The position numbers and the translations under genes were made by a program. A stretch of 32,851 nt of DNA. Origin: JAIPGX01 sp041650475. GTDB taxonomy: Bacteria > Babelota > Babeliae > Babelales > UASB340. The stretch covers positions 1 to 32,851 of the forward strand of contig JBAZLD010000015.1 of the NCBI GenBank assembly GCA_041650475.1. Direction: 5' to 3'. A model generated the notes under the pieces. The model did no database searches, was not told the DNA's origin, and saw only the letters and a list, made by a program, of their open reading frames with translations. Of the stretch, positions 27,801 to 32,851 are shown piece by piece (position 1 is the first letter of the stretch; each line of letters begins with the position of its first letter).

Positions 27801-30378
27801 TAGTTCTGGTTCAAATTTTACTTTTTACTATGATACAACTCAGACAAGCACAATAAAATCAATAAGCAGTCTGGCAATATCAACTGGTATAACATTCAAG
27901 CTTGGTAAAAAAATTTCAGCATCTACGGTACAACCACTAGAATTTGAAGATACTTCTTCAATTTTAAATTTAGATGGTTGCACAATACACGTCACATCTT
28001 CTGGCATGCAACTATTAAGAGGCGAAATACTTATAACAGATAATTCAATTTTAGATATAGATGCTGCAAATTATGGTACCGGCTTTCTTATTGGCGATGG
28101 AACAAATTCAGATAACGATTTTATTATAAAAATTGGTGGTGGCAATAAATTAATAATAAATTCAGGAAAACTTTTTTATAATAATGTAAATTCAGAAAAT
28201 AAAATTATATTTACAAGCTTAGCTTCTGCTATAAGAGTTGAATCAACATTAGGTCTTGTTACAAAAAGAGATTTAAAAATAGTCAATGGTACATTATTAT
28301 TCCCACTTAATGATTCGATCCAAACACTTGATAATTCATCATTTCAACAAGATAATATTACACATATTCATGATTCACCATATGCTATTCACAAATCAAA
28401 AGCTCACATGAAAAAAAAGGTTGGCTCCGTATATCCTACAGAATATTATATTTATGATACCGGTTATTTTTATAGCCTAGAAGGACAGGCTGACGTACCT
28501 TTAAATATAGAAAGCGGGACAATTACGATAGGAGGCCCTGGACTCATAGGTGCTCAAACTGTAATAAAAGATAGTAACACAAGCATTGCTACAAATGCTA
28601 CCCCTAATTACAAAAACGATATCACTTTAAATGGTGGCACTCTTACTTTAGATACAGACTTGAAATTCATTGGAAATAAAAAATTATCTGGATCAGGTAT
28701 TATAAATTTAAATAATAGCAAAATGTCATTTGGCACAGATGAATTAACATTTTCTGATCCAATTTATTGGAATTCTTCTTCCGGAATAGAGTTAAATGCA
28801 AAAACAACTTTGAGCACAACTTGGACCATAAATGGCATTTATAATCTAAATGGTCATGGAAATATTCTTGAGATAATCCCTGGGGGCAGAATCGAAATTA
28901 GACCAGATTCAACTTTGTTTTTAACAGATATAGCTATTAAAGGTCTCGGGGATGGTTTTGGACGATTTATTTTAAATACTGATTCTTCTCAAATAAATAT
29001 GTCTAATGTTTATATTGAGCTTGATAATAATTATTCAACAACAATTGGTGGCATTTATGTTGAAGGTCCTACAACTTTTGGGCTTAAAAATTACGATTGG
29101 ACATTTGATCAGCAAGCTTCACTAACAATAGATGGTGTAACTTTATGGCAAGATCCGTTAGATAAAATAAATTACGGCACAATTGTTTTTGGTCCAGGCC
29201 CCATATCTAAATATTTATCACTGACATCTAGTGGCACAATCAAAACTTGTGCAAATCTCGATATACTTGCAACAGATACTCAAAATCTTGCCATAAACAT
29301 TAAAAATAATTCTAATGCTATAATGCTACATGATCGTTACTTTGAAACAATAGATCATGGTTATCAGTATTTAGGCAATAGAACATATCAAAGTTTGGGA
29401 ACAGAAAATGCAAAAGATTTAGAAATACATCAAGTTGGAACTCTTTATAGGTTAAATAGTGATATTTATTTATCTAAAGATCATACTCTCACTCTTCCAA
29501 CAGATATAACTCAAATAGATGGAAATGGACATACTATTAATTTTGCAAGGGAAAATAATAGTGGCATTTTGATTATCCCTGATTCTACTACAATTACAAC
29601 AACAAATGTTGTCTTCCGTGGCTTTAATGCTAACAATGTAACAATAGGTTCGGATTCAGAATTTATATTTGGTGATAATACAACAATTGAGTTATTAGAC
29701 AACCAAGACCTAAATCAAACATGGTCTTTTGTAGGAAACACGATACTTAATGGTTTTGGAAATGAACTTAAACTTCAATCACATCTAGATAGAATAAATG
29801 TAATTGGTGCTAACAGCAGATTAATAATTCAAGATATGAAGTTGGAAAATGTAAGATTTAGCAACGTACATTGCACACATAGAAATAGTGCAATAACTCT
29901 AAGAAACTGCGACATATTCTTAGATTACGATTATAACTTTACAATTGGAACAATAGACTTTGATCAAAACATAGTAATTCATGGTACACATGCATTTGTA
30001 TATGAAACGAACTTTGGTAGCACGATAGATTCTAATGCAAATGTATTATTTGATTTGGCTACAACATTCAGTTATGCACCAACAGTTGCAGATAGAAATC
30101 TATTAATAATGTCAGATGCATCTTCTATGTTAAAATTTGATGGCGCTACATTGCATTCAACAACAACTGGTTTAAGATTGACAAATGGTACAATTGTTCT
30201 AGATCATAAGAACTATATTTATAACCAAGATGGTTCTGGAGCTGGAACAAGTGTTTCGCAAGCTATTAGTTTTGGTAACGGTATAAATCCCGATAACGAT
30301 TTAAAAATTGAAATTATGCCTGGAGGCTCTATTGAAATCAAAACTGGAATTTTAGATTATAGGAATTTGGGTGCATAA
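24838..30378 (+). CDS. Giant secreted beta-helix repeat protein with an inserted seven-bladed WD40-like propeller
   Basis: Function unknown. It is 1846 residues from ATG 24838, preceded by GGGAGA; a TTG at 24823 is rejected. A signal peptide covers about residues 1-23 (cut after IFA). Short beta-strands alternate polar and aliphatic residues with many N, T and S, the style of right-handed beta-helix adhesins. A 20-residue motif recurs at 93, 482, 897, 1325 and 1625, for example LTGTWTFRGNFVIYGNNNTL (897), LSTTWTINGIYNLNGHGNIL (1325) and LNQTWSFVGNTILNGFGNEL (1625). Between about 140 and 462, inside the first module, seven WD40-like blades begin near 148, 190, 238, 286, 336, 389 and 438 (LAWNPNGIYLATG, LDWSPTGSYLAVG). 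No C-terminal anchor, barrel or sorting domain is visible; the last module stops half way. It is probably exported through Sec to the periplasm or cell surface. It overlaps the next gene by 8 bases. Confidence 0.8.
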   Translation: MKRFLKLSLVLFFFININIKIFAIDYGSDTTVAITSVTMPSGVDNIIKSFGWAKHGLTFQDFGTTVTFQSGFPISGPIDMQGGVFYLDTDLILSNTATFLSLGTINAYNHVLSLSESTTNLRFVGSTSGGSVLSLIARSTETSTIPSVGWSYDSNYVAAIGGNNLFVYSFSNNTLTKVTTRALGAPGTSMKWHPTQYYIATGRGVATNELRIHSFTPPNSTAITDNFNFTGTALLNALAWNPNGIYLATGTNSNTQTISVFSFSSGTVSNLIHVANANQDVSENSLVWAPPGNGNYLAAGLTNDSTNPELVLYNFIPNTTMTLTANAFLNQTVNALDWSPTGSYLAVGLSGGENRLRIYKYDVNRGAASSYAYLQEATRLDETQTVNSVNWSSDGSKLIVGLDAGIDTEFRIYSFSSSPTPTISLFIGIEASSNVNSVKFSGDDTYIARGDDSDFVSIYKLIAQSAFAFRDVNIFLNNNLTLQSPLTFQGICSIDAHNNILELTDQANLNVKPNSTLSIKQTNLQISNPGTFALENRSSILKFQDSEISLNSDATIGDGSLDILGDLVITGPYTLNYETTITSTIESYSTLKIDGESTFAVGRNPTTSRPPLEFIDNTSSLEINDSTLNITNSGFNITKGKVKILGQSIFDINSTDTNYGIILGDTTTANDPILEIKAGSELVIKNGSLVMNTNNNENLELYSDSSKLTFSDYQSSLQIQRGLNISNGTISPKTQNNIYVSDNAYLSANSIKFADQTTKEEFFLTGTIQNANNIILDQNDLLTLTVGNLSKIITVSRNNNTIRGIGGLSGQLNMIYNQSDIMFNLNSIDNNNIDLNKNKITFQNDSSFVKDYIFTGSGSIDLTHHTLAFSSQDTLHTSTIYWQATDGKIELNAQISLTGTWTFRGNFVIYGNNNTLDLGSSGQIFVEGDSTLQFKDLAIQNLRNSNIKCTTNEGQLILNNCILSQSSDFTFTYGSIEFMNQNYLQAKNSSGSNFTFYYDTTQTSTIKSISSLAISTGITFKLGKKISASTVQPLEFEDTSSILNLDGCTIHVTSSGMQLLRGEILITDNSILDIDAANYGTGFLIGDGTNSDNDFIIKIGGGNKLIINSGKLFYNNVNSENKIIFTSLASAIRVESTLGLVTKRDLKIVNGTLLFPLNDSIQTLDNSSFQQDNITHIHDSPYAIHKSKAHMKKKVGSVYPTEYYIYDTGYFYSLEGQADVPLNIESGTITIGGPGLIGAQTVIKDSNTSIATNATPNYKNDITLNGGTLTLDTDLKFIGNKKLSGSGIINLNNSKMSFGTDELTFSDPIYWNSSSGIELNAKTTLSTTWTINGIYNLNGHGNILEIIPGGRIEIRPDSTLFLTDIAIKGLGDGFGRFILNTDSSQINMSNVYIELDNNYSTTIGGIYVEGPTTFGLKNYDWTFDQQASLTIDGVTLWQDPLDKINYGTIVFGPGPISKYLSLTSSGTIKTCANLDILATDTQNLAINIKNNSNAIMLHDRYFETIDHGYQYLGNRTYQSLGTENAKDLEIHQVGTLYRLNSDIYLSKDHTLTLPTDITQIDGNGHTINFARENNSGILIIPDSTTITTTNVVFRGFNANNVTIGSDSEFIFGDNTTIELLDNQDLNQTWSFVGNTILNGFGNELKLQSHLDRINVIGANSRLIIQDMKLENVRFSNVHCTHRNSAITLRNCDIFLDYDYNFTIGTIDFDQNIVIHGTHAFVYETNFGSTIDSNANVLFDLATTFSYAPTVADRNLLIMSDASSMLKFDGATLHSTTTGLRLTNGTIVLDHKNYIYNQDGSGAGTSVSQAISFGNGINPDNDLKIEIMPGGSIEIKTGILDYRNLGA

Positions 30379-32485
30379 GAGCAGGAATAAAAAAAGCAAT
30401 TCAAAGTTTAATTTAAATTTTAAATTCGCCGGCAGTCAAGAACTGCCGGCTACCATAAATCCAACCCACAAGAGGGTTCACTCGAATTTACTAATTTATT
30501 TAATTTCTCCCCTCATATTAATTATCGCAACAATAATAGCCTATTACCCCTCATTGTTTTACAAATTCTTTTTTGACGATTTTCCAACAATAATTGAAAA
30601 TTTTTCAGTAATAAAAAATTCTCAAAATTATTGGGGTGAATTTTATAATTCAAATAGATGGATCTCTAGGTTTTTAAATAATTTATCTTATTATTACTGG
30701 CAAAAAGATCCATTTTTTTACCGAGTAATAAACTTGGGTATACATATATTTACAGGGATCTTTATATTTTTTTTAGTTTTAAAAACTCTTAAAATCAACA
30801 AAAATTCTTTTTTAAAAAAATATGCAAACTCTATAAGTTTTTTAACTGGCGCCCTTTTTCTTTTGCACCCATTGCAAACTCAAACTGCAACTTTTATAAC
30901 ACAAATGCGCCTTGAAGGCCTAGTTGCATTTTTCACATTTTTAATATTATTAATATTTACTTACACAGCATTAACAAAAAATATTTTATTAAAATTTTTT
31001 TTATATTTTATAACTTTAATTTTGACTTCGTTTGCTGCAGGAACAAAAGAAATTGTAGTAGTTTTACCAATATTGATATTAATTTTTGATTGGTTTTTTA
31101 TATCTCGGGGTATATATAAAATTTTTTTAAAAAATTTAATTATGCACGCCTTAATTTTTATAGCCTTATTTGGCACTCTGGCAAAATTTCGATGGCATGT
31201 AACAGACATTATTAAACAAGTACCTAAAATAGAAATTGATAATTCTAGGGGCAACATAGTTACACAAAATTCGTCTGAAAAAATAACTGTTAAAAATTAT
31301 TCTATTTCTCAGCCAAAAATAATTTTACATTATCTTACAATATTCTTTTTGCCACACAAAATTGCATTCGATTATGATTATAAACTTTCAAAATCTATTT
31401 TAGATTTAGATACTATAATCCCATTATTTATAATTTTTTTAATTTTAGCTTTAAGTTTATTTTTATTCTTAAAAAATAAAAATAATATTTTTGCTTTTTG
31501 TACTCTTTGGTTTTTTATTTGTATCTTGCCAAGAGCCTCTATATTACCGACTACAGAACTCATATGCGATTACAAAACTTATTTAGCTTCTTTTTCGATA
31601 TATTTTTTTATATCTATAATATTTTTTTATTTAACAAACTATTTATTAAATTTTAAATTTTTTAAAATTATTAAATTGCAAAAAACTATTTTACTACTTT
31701 CAGTGATATTACTTGCAATCTCTACTTGGCAAAGAAATCTAGTATGGAGTAGCGAACTTGCATTTTGGCAAGATGCAGTAAAAAAAACACCAAATAAAGC
31801 ACGATTATTAAATAATTATGGCGTGGCACTCGCAGAAAACAATAAAACTCTCCACGCAATAAAAATTTATAAAAAAGCAATTGAACTAGATCCAACTTAT
31901 GCAGAACCAATAATAAATTTAGCTCAATATTATCAAAATACGGGCAACATAGAACTTGCTTTACAATATTACAAAAAAGCAATAGTGCTCAAAGAAGTAC
32001 ATCCAGAAATGTATTTAAATTTAGGCGTTATAGCCTTTCAAGCTAATCAATTTGAACAAGCAAGAGATTTTTTTGATATGGCAATAAAAATAAAACCATA
32101 TTATAGTCTTGCACATTTTAATTTGGCTCAAACTTACATAAAGTTAAATGATGTTAAAAAAGCTTGTGAACATTTTGAAAAACATTTGAGTGGCGATGAC
32201 CCAGATAAAAAAGTAATTTTTTTATTAGCAAATCTTTATTATCAAATAAGAGAATATAAAAAAGCTTTACCATATTTTGAAGAAATTTATAAGCAAAATC
32301 CTCAAAATAAAGCTTTTGCTTATAATCTAGGTCAAGTTTTATTAAATTTACAAAAATTTGAACAAGCTCTTAATTTATTCAAAATTTGTCAAAACGAACC
32401 AGAAAATTTTCCGTGTGCATTTTTACACACAGAAAGATGTATTTCTGAAATCAATGAAAGTATAAATAAAAAAGAGTTTTTATAA
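30371..32485 (+). CDS. TMTC-like membrane glycosyltransferase (GT-C fold) with six C-terminal TPRs
   Basis: Likely transfers a sugar from a lipid carrier to protein on the outer side of the inner membrane; the acceptor is unknown. It has 704 residues. After a basic N-terminus, about ten or more hydrophobic helices fill residues 40-455. The acidic pair D69-D70 (FFFDDF) follows the first helix, as the catalytic loop does in GT-C mannosyltransferases, and LLHPLQTQTATF (near 166) is a TMTC/TPR-PMT hallmark. From about 475 come six back-to-back 34-residue TPRs (NNYGVALAENNKTLHAIKIY onward). The start is GTG with AGGA 6 bases upstream; no other start precedes the first helix. Codons about 17-40 are contributed by a palindromic element. 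The 8-base overlap with the giant gene suggests coupled translation. Confidence 0.72.
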   Translation: MHKSRNKKSNSKFNLNFKFAGSQELPATINPTHKRVHSNLLIYLISPLILIIATIIAYYPSLFYKFFFDDFPTIIENFSVIKNSQNYWGEFYNSNRWISRFLNNLSYYYWQKDPFFYRVINLGIHIFTGIFIFFLVLKTLKINKNSFLKKYANSISFLTGALFLLHPLQTQTATFITQMRLEGLVAFFTFLILLIFTYTALTKNILLKFFLYFITLILTSFAAGTKEIVVVLPILILIFDWFFISRGIYKIFLKNLIMHALIFIALFGTLAKFRWHVTDIIKQVPKIEIDNSRGNIVTQNSSEKITVKNYSISQPKIILHYLTIFFLPHKIAFDYDYKLSKSILDLDTIIPLFIIFLILALSLFLFLKNKNNIFAFCTLWFFICILPRASILPTTELICDYKTYLASFSIYFFISIIFFYLTNYLLNFKFFKIIKLQKTILLLSVILLAISTWQRNLVWSSELAFWQDAVKKTPNKARLLNNYGVALAENNKTLHAIKIYKKAIELDPTYAEPIINLAQYYQNTGNIELALQYYKKAIVLKEVHPEMYLNLGVIAFQANQFEQARDFFDMAIKIKPYYSLAHFNLAQTYIKLNDVKKACEHFEKHLSGDDPDKKVIFLLANLYYQIREYKKALPYFEEIYKQNPQNKAFAYNLGQVLLNLQKFEQALNLFKICQNEPENFPCAFLHTERCISEINESINKKEFL
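30421..30490. repeat. 70-base double-hairpin palindromic element (RPE/MITE-like) inside the glycosyltransferase gene
   Basis: The ends are an 8-base inverted repeat, TAAATTCG (30421-30428) and CGAATTTA (30483-30490). Inside are hairpin 1, GCCGGCAGT / ACTGCCGGC with loop CAAGA (30428-30450), and hairpin 2, AACCC / GGGTT with a six-base loop (30463-30478). 33 of 70 bases are G or C, far above the flanks. It is open in frame and read as AGSQELPATINPTHKRVHSN. There is no T-run, so it is not a normal terminator. The layout recalls Rickettsia palindromic elements, which insert in frame into genes; the family identity is inferred. Confidence 0.65.
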
Positions 32486-32492
32486 AAACCAT

Positions 32493-32522
32493 TTACTTTT
32501 CTATTCAAAATTTTTGTAAAAT
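32493..32522 (+). promoter_or_regulatory. Possible promoter of the right-edge gene
   Basis: TTACTT (32493-32498), 18 bases, then TAAAAT (32517-32522), 60 bases upstream of the ATG at 32582. A weak match; listed because this 96-base gap separates the gene from the glycosyltransferase. Confidence 0.25.
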
Positions 32523-32581
32523 ATGCCAAATTAAATAAATCTAATATTTAAATATCAAACTAAAAGGGAGAAAGTAGTAAT

Positions 32582-32845
32582 ATGTGTAGGCATGTTTTAA
32601 AATATGCAAGTTTATTATTTATAACAAGTTTTTCATATAATTTTACATCGCTACTATCTACAATAAAATTTACGAACAGAAATGCCTGTATAGCCCTAGC
32701 TGATACAAATTCTAAAGTAAAATATAATTCAGGATCTTTTTTGGGGTGGAATCAGCAATCTATAGTTAAAAATTCAGGATCAGATTCTTTAAAAACCGGT
32801 GATGTAAATAATGTTATAACATATGCTTTAGCATCAGAGATTTAA
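32582..32845 (+). CDS. Small hypothetical protein, possibly exported
   Basis: 87 residues, not recognised. GGGAG lies 11 bases before the ATG, so it is likely translated. The N-terminus has a basic start (MCRHVLKY) and a hydrophobic stretch (about residues 8-26), consistent with a signal peptide or single membrane anchor; a cleavage site could lie at ALA-DT near residue 40, but this is unclear. The rest is polar, rich in S, N, K and G, with no motif I can name. It may be the 5' piece of a longer secreted protein broken by a frameshift, since the stop comes only six bases before the window edge and no downstream sequence can be read. Confidence 0.5.
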   Translation: MCRHVLKYASLLFITSFSYNFTSLLSTIKFTNRNACIALADTNSKVKYNSGSFLGWNQQSIVKNSGSDSLKTGDVNNVITYALASEI

Positions 32846-32851
32846 TTGTGA

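Noticed and set aside
30428..30450. Rho-independent terminator between the giant gene and the glycosyltransferase
   Set aside because: The stem is strong, but no T-run follows on either strand and the downstream gene starts before it.
30421..30490. tRNA-like gene (about 70 bases, closed by an end stem, internal arms, GGTTCA near the 3' end)
   Set aside because: Only two internal arms, no anticodon arm of the right size, no proper T-loop (TTCRANY) or D-loop, and the segment is open in frame within a gene.
1..32851. CRISPR array, insertion sequence, prophage or integrase
   Set aside because: No regularly spaced direct repeats, transposase, integrase or phage gene were seen on either strand.

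Overview
The window is AT-rich (roughly 30% GC by eye) bacterial DNA. It comes from a diderm: it carries lpxC and lptD for LPS and a YidC with a large periplasmic domain. Ribosomal proteins S14 and L24 are zinc-binding forms. L30 is missing from its usual place, gene spacing is tight and starts are often GTG. On the right lie a giant secreted repeat protein and a TPR glycosyltransferase. My best guess for the organism is a host-associated bacterium with a reduced genome, such as Candidatus Dependentiae (Babeliae/TM6). This is a guess from gene style, not a phylogeny.

Region 1 (1-14165, minus strand) is one uninterrupted translation cluster, read right to left: rpsL, rpsG, fusA, tuf, rpsJ, rplC, rplD, rplW, rplB, rpsS, rplV, rpsC, rplP, rpmC, rpsQ, rplN, rplX, rplE, rpsN, rpsH, rplF, rplR, rpsE, rplO, secY (cut by the left edge). 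These are the str, S10 and spc operons joined end to end. Several starts were moved from the longest open frame to a better site (rplO, rpsQ, rpmC, rplW, rpsL).

Region 2 (14187-16990) starts with a 224-base divergent promoter region. It holds rseP on the plus strand, converging with lpxC on the minus strand. Upstream of lpxC is rplM, alone, with its own promoter and a clear intrinsic terminator. lpxC really starts at a GTG just past that terminator.

Region 3 (17034-24610, minus strand) is a compact cluster, yidC-recR-lptD-pepP-pyrG. It combines membrane protein insertion, recombinational repair, LPS export, peptide trimming and CTP synthesis.

Region 4 (24838-32845, plus strand) is the accessory part. 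It begins with an 1846-residue secreted protein made of repeated beta-helix modules with a seven-bladed WD40-like propeller spliced into the first module. This overlaps by 8 bases a polytopic TMTC-like (GT-C fold) glycosyltransferase carrying six C-terminal TPRs. The start of that gene contains a 70-base, relatively GC-rich palindromic element read in frame. A small, possibly exported protein of unknown function ends the window. No RNA gene, CRISPR array or transposase was seen. No stretch over 300 bases lacks a gene.
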